Of a stretch of 64,000 nt of DNA, positions 7,629 to 18,128 are shown piece after piece; the stretch's first letter is position 1; every line of letters starts with the position of its first letter. The position numbers and the translations under genes were made by a program. The stretch covers positions 1,116,001 to 1,180,000 of the forward strand of contig NC_067208.1 of the NCBI RefSeq assembly GCF_026262505.1, given 5' to 3'. Under the pieces are notes generated by a model. It did no database searches and was not told the DNA's origin. It saw nothing but the letters and a program-made list of their open reading frames with translations. The DNA comes from Trichomonas vaginalis G3. Its lineage: Eukaryota; Parabasalia; Trichomonadida; Trichomonadidae.

Positions 7629-9982
7629 ACATTGAGAAACAGATGAAGATTTATACAAAGAGAGAAGATAAATATGTAGTTCGTTATGATAGAACAACAC
7701 CGTTATGGGATGTTATGAAAACATTGTGGGAGTGCAAATATTTCGAACCTATTTCTTATGGAGAACTTTTCACATATACTACTGACTTATATAAACAGAA
7801 CCTTGCACCATTTAAAGATTTGACATATGCTCCAAAGTATTGTGTACAACTGAAGAAGAAAGCAGAGTCAAAAGAAGTAAATAAAGCTAAATGTAAATTC
7901 ATTCCTGAGCACGTTTTCTTTGCTGACTTTGAGTGTAGTACGGATGGCTTTCATAAAGCTTTTAACATCTGTTATGACAGTGAAGATGGTTCAGTTAGTG
8001 AAAGCATTTGGGGTCAAAACTGTGCAACAGAATTTTTGGAAAGACTTCCTGACAAGAGTTTAATATATTTTCACAACCTCAGTTATGACATAAACTTCAT
8101 CTTAAGACACATGACAGAAGTGAAAGGAACTCCCATCATTAAAGGTTCACGAACAATGCAAATAACTGGTTTATATAAAGGACGGGCAATTATTATAAAA
8201 GACTCTTACAGTGTTATAAATAAGAAGCTTAAACTATTTCCTGCTATGTTTAACTTACAAACAGGACCGAAAGAAGTATTTCCATATAACTACTACAGCA
8301 GTGTTTTGTTAGCAAATGACAACAGAACTGGTGTCATTTCTGAAGCATGTAAGTTTATCCATGATGCAGATACATTTATGAAGAACATAGATTCCATCAA
8401 AGGTTGCAGAATAGATGAAAACCACTTCGACTTAGAAAAATATAGCACGTTTTACTGCAAACAAGATGTAAGAATTTTAAGAGAAGGTTTTGTAAAGTTC
8501 CGCAATGACTTATTGAAAGAGTTTGATTTAAACGTTTATGACTACGTTAGTATTTGTTCTATTGCTAACAAATTGTTTGAGAACAGAGTATACTTCCCGA
8601 ATGGAAATCTTTATGACCTCTCAAATAAACCAAGAGAATTTATTTCGAGATGCATTCAAGGTGGAAGATGTATGTTGTCAGATAACATGAAACAAAAGAG
8701 CAAAAAGAAACTCATTGCTGACTTCGACACTGTTTCATTATATCCTTCAGCTATAGCAAGACTTTATACTTTAGAAGGTATTCCAAAAGTATTGAAGGAA
8801 GAAATGTTAAGCACAGAGTATCTCATGAGACATTTATTCGATGATGACCAAAAGGAACCCATTGGTGAAAAGTTTATGTCTGGCTTCTTTGTTCTCATTA
8901 AGATAACAGAGATTGGTATACCCAGACACTTTCATTTAATAGTTTGCGACCCTGAACTAAATCCAGAACTTAACGTTCCAAGAAGTTCAAACACTTGCTG
9001 TCTCATGTATGTTGACCATATAACATTACAAGACCTCATAAAATATCAAGGTGTCAAATGTGAAGTGTTGCAAGGATACTATTACGATGGAAACAGAGAT
9101 ATGAGAATAAGAGATGAAGTAAAGAAGTTGTTTGAGTTAAGGTTAAAGTATAAGAAAGAAGAAAACCCCTTACAAGAAATTATAAAACTCATTCTGAACA
9201 GCATTTATGGCAAAACTATTCTATCTCCTATTGAGTCAAAAATAACCATAGTAGATGACAAAGATGCTATAAGATATGCTATAAGAAATTACAACCATAT
9301 AGTGAAGTTCGAAGGTTTGGATGGTTCAGATAAAACTATTTTCAAGCTAACGAAAAGCATTTGCAGACACTTTAACTTCTGTCCACTTGGTGTTAATATT
9401 CTGTCTATGTCAAAACGTATTATGAATGAAGTATTCTGTACTGCAGAGGACATGGGACTTCAAATCTTTTACCAGGATACCGACAGTATGCACTTATATA
9501 ATGAAGACATCCCAAAGCTTGCAGCAGAGTTTAAGAAGAGATATGGTCGCGAACTTATAGGAAAGAACCTTGGTCAATTTCATAGCGACTTTGCAGAAAT
9601 AACACCTGGAAAACAAAGTTTAGCTTATAAAAGTATTTTCTGTGGAAAGAAGACCTACATAGACTTACTCACGAATGATTTAAATGAAGTTGCATTTCAC
9701 TGCAGAATGAAAGGCGTGAAGCAAGATGTTATTGCTTTAACCGCTAATGAAATGTTTCCTGAAGCTATACAATGCTATTACAATGAAGATAAGAACATTC
9801 ACATACCTGTTGGAACATATGACAAAGACTCTGAGTTCAGTTTAATGAAACTTTACAAAGCACTTTATGATGGTCAAGAGATTGCATTCGACTTATGTAA
9901 GTCATGTCAACCTTGCTTTGCTGAAAAGTTCAACTTTTCAATAACGACTAAAACAAGCTTTATTCGTAAGTTGAAGTTCTGA
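7625..9982 (+). CDS. polB: Protein-primed family B DNA polymerase (Mav1 part)
   Basis: A 785-residue polymerase that reads through whole. The 3'-5' exonuclease motifs are ADFEC (D101, E103), FHNLSYDINF (about 149-158) and YCKQDV (about 280). The polymerase motifs are A, DFDTVSLYPS (about 366); B, ILNSIYGK (about 525); and C, YQDTDSM (about 619). The spacing and the lack of other accessory domains fit protein-primed PolB of Polintons and adenovirus-like replicons, which copy linear element DNA from its ends using a terminal protein. It is the best-preserved replication gene in the window and only a distant relative of the Mav2 polymerase. Confidence 0.92.
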   Translation: MNIEKQMKIYTKREDKYVVRYDRTTPLWDVMKTLWECKYFEPISYGELFTYTTDLYKQNLAPFKDLTYAPKYCVQLKKKAESKEVNKAKCKFIPEHVFFADFECSTDGFHKAFNICYDSEDGSVSESIWGQNCATEFLERLPDKSLIYFHNLSYDINFILRHMTEVKGTPIIKGSRTMQITGLYKGRAIIIKDSYSVINKKLKLFPAMFNLQTGPKEVFPYNYYSSVLLANDNRTGVISEACKFIHDADTFMKNIDSIKGCRIDENHFDLEKYSTFYCKQDVRILREGFVKFRNDLLKEFDLNVYDYVSICSIANKLFENRVYFPNGNLYDLSNKPREFISRCIQGGRCMLSDNMKQKSKKKLIADFDTVSLYPSAIARLYTLEGIPKVLKEEMLSTEYLMRHLFDDDQKEPIGEKFMSGFFVLIKITEIGIPRHFHLIVCDPELNPELNVPRSSNTCCLMYVDHITLQDLIKYQGVKCEVLQGYYYDGNRDMRIRDEVKKLFELRLKYKKEENPLQEIIKLILNSIYGKTILSPIESKITIVDDKDAIRYAIRNYNHIVKFEGLDGSDKTIFKLTKSICRHFNFCPLGVNILSMSKRIMNEVFCTAEDMGLQIFYQDTDSMHLYNEDIPKLAAEFKKRYGRELIGKNLGQFHSDFAEITPGKQSLAYKSIFCGKKTYIDLLTNDLNEVAFHCRMKGVKQDVIALTANEMFPEAIQCYYNEDKNIHIPVGTYDKDSEFSLMKLYKALYDGQEIAFDLCKSCQPCFAEKFNFSITTKTSFIRKLKF

Positions 9983-10029
9983 GGTCATTTATTTTTGTCA
10001 GCAATGAGGTCATTTGTGATAAAAATAAG

Positions 10030-10897
10030 CTAGCGTAGATTTTACAATACTGCGATGGTAGAGTTTAAGAGTTGTGCTTCAATGTAGAGACAGTCCTTCC
10101 CATCTGGAGGCAAGAACACTGGACATTTATGGTCATGAGTGGAGAACATGTCTATCCAAAACTCACGATTGAAGCCAGTTAATTTATAGTATTTAGGGTT
10201 AGGAAGTGGTGAAGTTCTTGTATGACCAATGAACTCATTTTCAACGCCTTTGGCTATATTAGAGTAAATATTGCTTGCTTTCTATCCCAAATGCCAGGTG
10301 TTACAATCTTTGAAAATTCATTTTTCCTCGGAAGCATTGCATCATAATTGAAAACATTCTTAAAATCATCACTTGGTTCGGAGATTTGAAATCTTATACG
10401 TAATGGATTTTCTTTCTTTTTAGCGACTTCATTGAATGGTGAGAATACAATGAATTGACAGTCATGAGTTCCATCTTCATTTTCATTAAATTCATAATGA
10501 AAGTCTATAAGTTGTGGCTGACTACCTTCTTCTTTCAGTTGTGCAAGAAACTCACGTAAAGGCTGTAAAGTTTGTACTTCAATGTGAACTTTTTCTCGAA
10601 CATCTCATTAAATGAAATCATACATTGCAACAATGTTGTATCGTCTTTAAAGTATTTGTATATGTGAATGTTTTGGGCGCTTAAAGACTGTTCGTCATTT
10701 TCTATCTCGACTTGAAGTATAAAGTCAACCTTTCTGAAAGCACGTGTTATATACATAGATGTTATGCCAATGTACTTCTCTTCATTTATGTTCACAATCC
10801 AGTCTGTTGGAAACTTAAACGTTACTCTGTTCCCCTTTATTTTGACGTCAGGGTTTTCACTACTGAACGCAACAGATAAAGGTATTTGTCTATACAT
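10030..10897 (-). pseudogene. Putative minor capsid-type protein region (Mav1 part)
   Basis: A minus-strand gene whose best part starts with MYRQIPLSVAFSSENPD and continues with alternating beta-strand segments (VTFKFPTDWIVNI, KYIGITSMYI, VDFILQVEI). The all-beta character and position next to the capsid gene suggest a jelly-roll minor capsid (penton-like) protein, as Polintons have; this is inference. A TTTATCCG motif precedes the start. The region is broken. Confidence 0.4.
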
Positions 10898-11182
10898 TTA
10901 GTTTCGGATAAAAATAAACCATTTACTCTTTCTTTGCTTCAGCTTCTTTAGCTTTTGCTTCAGCTTCTTCTCTAGCTTTCTTCGCCAGCAAACGTGGGTT
11001 CTTTGTCTTCCAGCAGCTAATGCAGCAAGTTGTTTTTCACTAAGTTTTCTCTTTGGTCTCTCTGGCTTTTGTTCTTGTTTTTGTTCCTTCAGTTCGGATA
11101 AAATTTGCTCACGAATTTCTTTCTTCAATGCTTCAACATCTATGACACCTTGGGTCTTGTCCGTAGGGCTTGTCTGAGTCAT
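10898..11182 (-). CDS. Small basic Mav1 protein
   Basis: A roughly 94-residue protein rich in Lys, Glu and Gln: an N-terminal helical part (VEALKKEIREQILSELKEQ) and a highly basic tail. It is packed directly against the gene at 10030-10897 with no spacer, and has TTTTATCTGCAG just before its start. Small basic proteins of this kind often condense DNA in related viruses, but here that is only a possibility. Confidence 0.4.
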   Translation of the reverse strand: MTQTSPTDKTQGVIDVEALKKEIREQILSELKEQKQEQKPERPKRKLSEKQLAALAAGRQRTHVCWRRKLEKKLKQKLKKLKQRKSKWFIFIRN

Positions 11183-11228
11183 TTGACTGCAGATAAAAAA
11201 CTAAATTAAAACTTTAACCGATGTAAAA

Positions 11229-11654
11229 TGAGCTTGTCAAAATCAGAGCGAGAGTCTATTATATTAAATGACGCAAGAGGAATACAACATCCTTTCTATT
11301 ATGTAAGTCAGAGTAAAGATGGTAAAATATACGTAAGAAAAAGAAAGGTTCCATTAGCGAATGCAGAGAGCGACAACATTAAGGTGCATGGCAAGGGGTG
11401 AAGCCCATATAAAACCTTCTGTTCAAACTGAAAAGTCAATAGAACAAGAAGAAAAGAAGCCAGATGTACTTTCAATAACGAACCAAGAGCTTATTGCAAA
11501 GTTCGTGAATTTCATTGAAAAGCAAACCGAGTCAAAGAACCCTGACCCACCAGTGAAAGAAGTTGAGACAAAAGAGAATGTACAGTTCATTGAAAATGTC
11601 AAGAAACAACTTCCACCACGAATGCCAAGAAGAAGAGTGAGAATAATGAAGTAA
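11229..11654 (+). pseudogene. Small Mav1 ORF region
   Basis: A short plus-strand region divergent from 10898-11182. It begins with MSLSKSERESIILNDARGIQ, and its later part is Glu/Lys-rich with a basic end (PPRMPRRRVRIMK). The basic C-terminus could bind nucleic acid. No family was recognised, and the region is broken. Confidence 0.35.
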
Positions 11655-11681
11655 ATAGATATTTTTATCTGAAGTAAATAC

Positions 11682-13240
11682 ATGCAGAACGAACAGCTAA
11701 ACGAATTTACTCCAGCAGAGCATATTCATCAGATTCGCTCATATTTCGATATCATAGACAATGCAGTTCAAATTGGTGACACTAATAGAAAATATTCTGA
11801 CGCAAAGATTCCATCACAACCTGGAACTGCTAAAGATAACACATGGGTAACATTCAATCTCTCACCTCCTGGTGAAAATATGTTGGACCTTTACAATACA
11901 TTCATTACGTATAAAATGGAAGGTCAATTTATTGCAGATAAAGAAATTGGTTCAGGTTCCAATAAAACAAACCCACCAGGATTTTGGATTGGTTTCGATG
12001 ACGCTTTCTATGCAGTTGCTGGATATCAAATCCTTGCAAATGGTCGTATCGTATATTCTCAAGACAACGCAAGAGAAGAAGCATATATAACTTCAAACTC
12101 ACAAACTACCGAACAAATAAAGAAAGTAGATGTTTTTCAAAGACTCGACATGAAGATGTATGGAGTCATTCGGGAACATGCAGAACAGGACAAATTGTTA
12201 GTGGTCCAATTACAGCAGGAAAATCATTTGATTTTAAGCTTCGTTTAAGAATTCCTGTTAGAAATTTTCCATTAGAAGCTATTCGATTTATTCCAGCTTT
12301 TGCAGGAAACATTCAGCTTAAAGTAAAGTTCAGTAGCGACGCCTTACAATGCACATCTATATCTGTAAATGATATCATTGCTTTCAATCCAACTCTTAAA
12401 GTTGCATTTGCTTCAGATTCAAATCCACCGACAAATAAATTTGTTCCATGGAATGAACCATTCACTATGATAACGAAGGCAGTAGAAGCTAGTGGAACAG
12501 TTACTATTACAACTGTAACCCAGCAACTATTTCGAACAAAGATGGATTTTAATGAATGTTTCATTCATCCAAAGTCATTCTCTTTAGACCCTAACATTTA
12601 TACAGAACTTGTAGAACATTATACAAACGAGGCTTTATGTTTTCCTGTTAAAGTTATGGATTGGATTCCTATGGACGGTTCATTCTCAAAGAATACAGAT
12701 AGTTCAAGTGCAACATTTACAGCAGCTTATACGCCTATTAATGTTAAAAGTATTTGGGCACTATTTAGAAAGAAAGACAACTATTATGTTAATTTTGAGA
12801 ACCCTAAGTTTAAATATCTTCAGCTTTCCATGGGAGCTTATGGAAATATGCCTGCAGAACCTGAAAAATCATATGGACCTGTATTTTATGAAATGGTTGC
12901 GAACGCTTGCAATACAAACAATGATATGATTGGATTTAATGAAGATGTTATGAGGTCATTGGTGGATGATGGTAGTGTGGAACATAAATGGGATAGCTAT
13001 GACAACACACATTTCTTATGTGGTTTTCCAACAGAAGTGGACTTTTGCTTCCAGCAAGGTCAAAACATCTACTGCTCCAATAACATACAAATTGTCTGTT
13101 AAAGGACCTATTGAACTAGCAACTGAAAACGTACCAAAGCCACTTAATTGGATTTATGAGGGATTGTTGCTTTGCAATACAAGTAAGACAGTCAGGCATA
13201 CCAATAATAAGACTTGACGACTATAACTTAGCAACTGACG
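11682..13240 (+). pseudogene. Major capsid-type protein region (Mav1 part)
   Basis: A plus-strand gene of about 1.5 kb with long beta-rich stretches: WVTFNLSPPGENMLDLYNTF and FDDAFYAVAGYQILANGRIV early, and ECFIHPKSFSLDPNIYTELV and TPINVKSIWALFRKKDNYYV later. Length, beta content, position between minor structural genes and the start motif (TTTTTATCTGAAG before the ATG) fit the double-jelly-roll major capsid protein of Polintons. It is not visibly close to the Mav2 capsid gene. The region is broken in a few places. Confidence 0.55.
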
Positions 13241-13285
13241 ACAGTGAGGAATAAAGGATGAACGTTTATTTTTAAAGCTTATAAA

Positions 13286-13743
13286 TGAGTTCTTCATCAA
13301 GCTCTCGTGAACCTTCACCAATCTGTGAAACAAACTTTACCAAACGATTATGGAGCACCTATTGAATATTTCTTACGAGCTGCACAATGGCAAAGAGCAG
13401 TTTACCAAGGTTAGGTGTTCCACCAGCTCCTGTCAAAAATAGCATTTGGTCAAGTCCTTATATAAGATATGGTCTCCCACTAGGTTTGCTAGCTACAGCA
13501 GGAGCAGTTATGATGTTGAAAAGAAATAAAGCAAATGTTATAAATAATACTGAAGTAGCTGAAGTTAAACAAACTCCAACACCTTCGTCAAAACCAACGC
13601 CTTCACAAGCAAAACCTTCAATGACTCCTGAACCTATGGAAGTACAAACTCCTGTTCAAAAGTCAACTCCTAAACCGACTCCAACATTTAAACCAGAACC
13701 TACGCCTCAAATAAATCGTAAAACTCCTGCGTTTCCTTACTGA
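13286..13743 (+). pseudogene. Membrane-anchored proline-rich protein (Mav1 part)
   Basis: The main part, from about 13387, reads MAKSSLPRLGVPPAP, then one hydrophobic helix (YGLPLGLLATAGAVMML) followed by a basic stop-transfer segment. The tail is a low-complexity Pro/Thr/Lys region with repeated PTPSSKPTPS-type words. This single-span plus extended tail architecture resembles small virion membrane or capsid-associated proteins. Function is unknown. An ATTTTTAAAGC motif precedes the upstream ATG. Confidence 0.45.
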
Positions 13744-13790
13744 AAAATAACGTTATTTTTATTTTATTTGAACATTTTTATTTGATTGAA

Positions 13791-14027
13791 ATGACGACTA
13801 AAGTCACTGAAGTAATGAAACAAAAGTTTTTGGTAGAATACATTAAATCAGGAATTATTCCAGAAGGTTTTTACGTTCATACTATGAAGGATGGTAGAGT
13901 TCAGTTTAGAAAGATAAAGCAACCATTAGATAGAGAAGGAATTTTGAGAAAGATTAAACTTCATGAGGACAACATTGCTGAACTTAAGAAGAAGTTAGAA
14001 GAGTTGGAGAAAGGAAGAGAGTTATAA
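13791..14027 (+). CDS. Small coiled-coil Mav1 protein, 78 aa
   Basis: It starts at the ATG at 13791, not an upstream TTG, because ATTTTTATTTGATTGAA ends directly before it. The first half has a compact beta/turn pattern (SGIIPEGFYVHTMKDGRVQF); the second half is a short coiled coil (KLHEDNIAELKKKLEELEKG). The function is unknown. Palindromic repeat copy 5 follows the gene. Confidence 0.5.
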   Translation: MTTKVTEVMKQKFLVEYIKSGIIPEGFYVHTMKDGRVQFRKIKQPLDREGILRKIKLHEDNIAELKKKLEELEKGREL

Positions 14028-14044
14028 AGCAATGAATTCAAGTG

Positions 14045-14096
14045 GGTGAAAAAAGAGGTGAAAAAAGAGGTGAGATTTCACCACTTCACCTAAATT
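14045..14096. repeat. Palindromic GGTGA repeat, copy 5
   Basis: GAGGTGAGATTTCACC with flanking GGTGAAAAAAGAGGTGAAAA words, immediately after the 13791-14027 gene. It is the fifth spacer copy of this motif and the only one in the right part of Mav1. Confidence 0.7.
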
Positions 14097-14187
14097 TAAA
14101 TGGATGTTTTCATACGTGTGAGGGTGGTGATATCATTAATTTTTTATTTTATTTTTAAGTTTACTGAAAATTTTTATTTGGATGTAA

Positions 14188-14472
14188 ATGACAGAACAAA
14201 AGCAACTCATTCGAATTCCACAGTATAACAAACATACATTTAAACATTTATTCTTCCTTCCTGAGCATAACATGTTCTTTCAAATACATCCGAGACCAGT
14301 TGACTTTTCATTGACTGTTTATAAAGATAGAAATAGTTATATCATTAAACCATACGATGACGAAGGTAAGTTATGTAAATTGTACGTTAAGAAGTTAGAG
14401 AAAGTTTATGGCTTCAAGTATGACTACAATAGGGTTAACACTGATGATGAAGATATTGAGGAAAATTTATGA
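14188..14472 (+). CDS. Small Mav1 protein, 94 aa
   Basis: A 94-residue protein with a beta-rich core (NMFFQIHPRPVDFSLTVY, YIIKPYDDEGKLCKLYV) and an acidic C-terminus (NTDDEDIEE). The start follows a TTTTTATTTGGATGTAA motif, which supports the ATG used. It is the last recognisable Mav1 gene. It is followed by a run of GTTAGTGAGAACG-type words at 14475-14545 that form a degenerate minisatellite. The function is unknown. Confidence 0.5.
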   Translation: MTEQKQLIRIPQYNKHTFKHLFFLPEHNMFFQIHPRPVDFSLTVYKDRNSYIIKPYDDEGKLCKLYVKKLEKVYGFKYDYNRVNTDDEDIEENL

Positions 14473-14616
14473 GAACATTAGTGAAGTTGTTAGTGAGAAC
14501 GATAGTGAGAACGTTTATTTTTACATTAGTGAGTTCGTTAGTGAAGTGAAGTGGGTGGTGGTTTTGTAAATATTTAAGGTTAAGTTAGTGTTGTCGTTTG
14601 TGTTGTAAAATATACG

Positions 14617-15915
14617 TTAACGGTTTCGTAAAGTGTCAAATTCACAAGTATTGGGTAAGGTGGAACGCAGTGCCACAATACCCAACATAACCATACTAAC
14701 TAGAGTTATGACGATGTCATCAATGCGCTCATTTTTCTTACCCAAGAAAAATGTTTGCTTTAATTGATGAAAGTGTGATTCCGCAATGTTATTCGTGGAA
14801 TCACCTTCTCCACGATATAACATCATCCAATGTTCTTTGGTTCTTCTCCATTGTTTATCGAAATACTTCAAAGCGCGCGGTTCTTCTTCTTCTAACATTG
14901 TTGTCAAGAACTCATATGTTTCATCAGACTCTTCAGCCAGCTTTTCTGCATTCGTTGCATCTGCACGTAATGTCAAAAAGTCCATTGCTAAATAGAAGTT
15001 CTCAAAATTCTGTGGATTGTCAAAATAGCTTCCAACTTTTGCACATGCGCGTAAAACATGCACAGCGCACCAACTGAGCTGCGCAAGAGGAAATCCGTCC
15101 TCAATTGCGCGAGCAATGTTTAGCGCACAGTCAGCGCTCCAATGCTGTGGATCCAGGTGCGCAAACTCACAGAATTTCACCAAACATTCTTGAATTTTTT
15201 CAGATGTCTGAGGGTTCACTAAAAAATAGCAAAAGGGGAAAATTGTGTTTTGACTTGTTTTCATTGTTACTGCAAACAATTGGATCTTTCCTTTAATTAA
15301 AGAATGAGTGGAATCGACGTGGCGAGGGTTATCAATGCTATGCACCAATTCTTTTGCAGCAAAAGGTGCATATATGATTGTAAACTCGGAAAAATCTCCA
15401 TTGTAATCAAATTGAACGAGATCATCTGGGCACTCTTCCTGTAAATTATTCAAAAATGCTTCCAAAGAAGTGTAAGGATCGTTTGATAATCTTTGTGCAA
15501 TAATCTCATCAAGGCGATAAAATTTGTGCTTTAAAGCATCAGTAGACTGCGCGAAAAGTTTCATCGTTTCTTTGTTATTCGTATCAATTCCGAAGTTATC
15601 AAAAAATGCTTTTTGAGCAAGAAATTGCTTTCCACCGTTTTTAATATAAAGTTCGATCCATTTTTGATAAAATTTACTCGCGTAATGTGAACCCATTTCA
15701 ACTCCTATATGATGGCAATGTTCTTCATTAACTTTGCTTATAGTAAACACTCCATTTTGTTCTTCAACCCTAAATTTTGCCTTGCATAGGGGATACGAAC
15801 ATGAATAAGTGACATATTGCTTTGGAGATCCCGTTCTTCTTCTGTATGGGACACCGCCCTTGACTTCCTGTTTAATACCAAAAGCAATAAGCTCCTCTAA
15901 GTCCACCGAAATCAT
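14617..15915 (-). CDS. MULE (Mutator-like) transposase
   Basis: A 432-residue transposase; the ATG at 15915 is preferred because the longer frame begins at a TTG. An N-terminal zinc-finger-like module (CSYPLCKAKF ... HCHH, about residues 40-75) resembles WRKY/FLYWCH-type fingers of MULEs. The DDE core follows: D in VDSTHSL (about 205), D in WSADCALNIA (about 265), a CAVHVLRAC segment, and E in NNIAESHFHQL near residue 385. The reading frame is uninterrupted, so the copy may be young. I could not define terminal inverted repeats or a 9-11 bp target duplication. It sits at or beyond the right end of Mav1, possibly inserted into it. Confidence 0.85.
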   Translation of the reverse strand: MISVDLEELIAFGIKQEVKGGVPYRRRTGSPKQYVTYSCSYPLCKAKFRVEEQNGVFTISKVNEEHCHHIGVEMGSHYASKFYQKWIELYIKNGGKQFLAQKAFFDNFGIDTNNKETMKLFAQSTDALKHKFYRLDEIIAQRLSNDPYTSLEAFLNNLQEECPDDLVQFDYNGDFSEFTIIYAPFAAKELVHSIDNPRHVDSTHSLIKGKIQLFAVTMKTSQNTIFPFCYFLVNPQTSEKIQECLVKFCEFAHLDPQHWSADCALNIARAIEDGFPLAQLSWCAVHVLRACAKVGSYFDNPQNFENFYLAMDFLTLRADATNAEKLAEESDETYEFLTTMLEEEEPRALKYFDKQWRRTKEHWMMLYRGEGDSTNNIAESHFHQLKQTFFLGKKNERIDDIVITLVSMVMLGIVALRSTLPNTCEFDTLRNR

Positions 15916-17610
15916 AAAAATGAAGTGATTTTGAAAAGAGTTAACAAAATTCAAATCACATCAAAAACAAAAACACATAAAAAATATTTTATTAAAGGTA
16001 ACTAAACTCCTTTCGCCGATCCGATTTGCTCCATATTTAAAATATAGCTTGCATATGTAGAAGAAAAGCTAATTTTGAAGTACGCCCGAAATCCACCAAC
16101 AGGATTTCGAGCTACTAAAAAGGTACTTTTAAATGTGATTTTTTTATAAAAAATTAAATTTAGTTTAAGATCAGACTAAAAACTAATTTTATGGAAAATC
16201 TATATCGACAAATTTATTACTTATTGGGTATATAGATTTTTTGATTATGGCGATTATGTCTGATATGCTTCCAATAAGCCAAAACACATTTCATACTGAT
16301 TTCTATAAAAGGTATCTTTATTATAGAAGTGTAAGCTATATCTGTTTGTTTTTTTATTATAACAAATTCAAAATTCTCTTATAAGGACTAGATGAAATCT
16401 GTATTATTAAATCATTAGCTAAATGAAGGTTCAAATAGAAAGTAAATATCAATTTATATGATACTGAAACCAAATAGTTCTTTTAAAAAGATAACACGCT
16501 GAAAATTATTGAGTATTTGCAAATCTCAAAAATCTATTGGTGAATTTGGCTCAACTTTTAAAATTATAACATCCATATCAAATCATAAAAGCAGACAAAA
16601 ATTAAAGCCAAACCTATCGGCCAATTTTTTTGATATTTTGATTTTTGAGGTATACTTTTAAAAGTGGATTTAAAGCACTTATGAAAAAACATTAACTTCT
16701 GTCGTTATGATTATTGATTTAGACAATAATGATTTTAATCTTTGATTATCAAAACACTAAAGTCATCTTTTTAACATTTGCTTGGTAGCATTAACTCAAG
16801 TCTAAAGTACTATTTTATGTGGCACTCTTAGAATTTTTGTATTCATTGTACACGCTGAAATAGTACCATTAAAGTTATGGCGGACTTTCAAAAAATAGTT
16901 TGGTCACCTTTATTTTATTATACTCATTCGAAATTAAAAATAATAAAATTTATATATATTAATTTCATTAAATCAAGGTTAAAAATCTCACCGGAAAAAT
17001 AACCTCAGTGTGATAAATTTATCACCGGAAAAATTTACAATAAGGTTAATACCGAAAATATCGAAAAATCAATATTTAAGGTTAATTTAAGAGTATGCAC
17101 TTTTGTCACCTACTCTTTTTTTGATTTTGAAAAAAATTTGGAGAGAAGAACTCTTCGTTTTTGAATTTTATCACGATGGTTTTAAAGTATATTAGACACA
17201 TGTATTGGTATTACTATTTTTGTATATTTTGAGAGAAAATCCCTAAAAAGTGAGAAAATCTAAGACGGTTTGAGAAAATATATAAACTATTGAAAATTTG
17301 AATTAAACTTCTAATTTGGAAAAAAGAAATTTGGAAAGAAGAAACTTCAAAAATCGAGATTTAGACTCAGCATCAAATGGAGAACAAAATGTTTCTTCAT
17401 ATGAAGGGAAAAATTTTCTTGTGAAGAAATAGAGTTTTTAAAATTTTATTGTATGTAATGAAATAAACAAATATTAAAATTATTTTTTGATAACAAGAAA
17501 ATTCCCAATAGAAAATATTTGAGAGAAAGAAAAAAAGAAAATTGAAAAATATTACTCTCCTTTATATTTCATGAGATTTTAAATTTATTCTCATAAAATT
17601 GACAATTTTA
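15916..17610. other. Gene-free AT-rich region between MULE and Mav2
   Basis: No credible coding frame on either strand. It holds short inverted words, for example TCACCGGAAAAA occurring twice around 16990-17035 on either side of TGATAAATTTATCA. AATATTTAAGGTTAA at 17071-17085 also occurs at 14569-14583 just before the MULE, but it is too weak to call a target duplication. The region may contain the outer part of the MULE, host spacer, or both. Confidence 0.6.
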
Positions 17611-17616
17611 TACGTT
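17611..17616. repeat. Target-site duplication TACGTT, left
   Basis: TACGTT here is identical to 38899-38904, directly outside the Mav2 ends. Six bases is the length typical for Maverick integrases. It fixes the element boundaries exactly. Confidence 0.93.
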
Positions 17617-18001
17617 AGTAGTATATGTTGAAGGGTTGTGTGACTTTTTTTGTAAACGTAAGAATTCATACAATATTGAACGATTTTGTATCATTTTTTT
17701 TAACATATGAAGTAAAAAATGTATGATTCTTACGGTTTTTATTCTTACGTTTTTGAATAAATCAAGATTTAAAAAATTTTCAAAATTGTAAGACATTTAC
17801 ACTCAGCCCATACATAACGAAATAAACACATTAAAAAAATTAACATTAATTTTAAAATAATTTATATTTCATCACTTATAAAAGAAGCTATATATAGATG
17901 ATGTCAGATATTCCGCGATTAATTAAACATTGTTTAAATCCTGAATGGAATCAATGGAGTCATAATCAAAGACCTCATAAATGAGAAAAATAAATTAGAA
18001 A
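17617..18001 (+). repeat. Mav2 left terminal inverted repeat, 385 bp
   Basis: Begins AGTAGTATATGTTGAAGGG and matches the reverse complement of 38514-38898 over its whole length, with no difference that I could see. The AG start is usual for Polinton ends. Inside it is an internal repeat of ACGTAAGAAT-type words. Confidence 0.93.
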
Positions 18002-18128
18002 TAATTATTTTTATGAATGAAAGATTCACTACCATAATGAAATACATAATGAAATAAAAAAATAAAAAATAAACTTTAAAAATTCATGTCTTACATTTTT
18101 GAATAATTTATTTTTTAATTCGTATGAA

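Larger units (their letters stand above)
1..14590. mobile_element. Maverick/Polinton element 1 (Mav1), partial
   Basis: This is a virus-like giant DNA transposon of the Maverick/Polinton family, entered from its interior at the left edge of the window. Its diagnostic parts are a retroviral-type integrase, a protein-primed family B DNA polymerase, capsid-type proteins, a collar-type fibre gene and a KilA-N gene. Its genes sit on both strands with short AT-rich spacers that share a start-site motif. The right end is not resolved: recognisable element genes stop at about 14,472 and the MULE transposase begins at 14,617, so the end may have been lost or displaced. No terminal repeat was found. 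The element is broken (about five to eight damaged genes), although its polymerase reads through whole. It differs from Mav2 in gene order. Confidence 0.85.

Noticed and set aside
14569-17085. AATATTTAAGGTTAA occurs on both sides of the MULE and could be its target duplication.
   Set aside because: At 15 bp it is longer than the usual 9-11 bp, the word is low-complexity, related AAGGTTAA words occur nearby, and no terminal inverted repeats adjoin it.
17608-17796. A 62-codon frame at the Mav2 left end, mirrored at 38719-38907.
   Set aside because: It lies in the terminal repeat and reads out across the target duplication; it is a by-product of the repeat.
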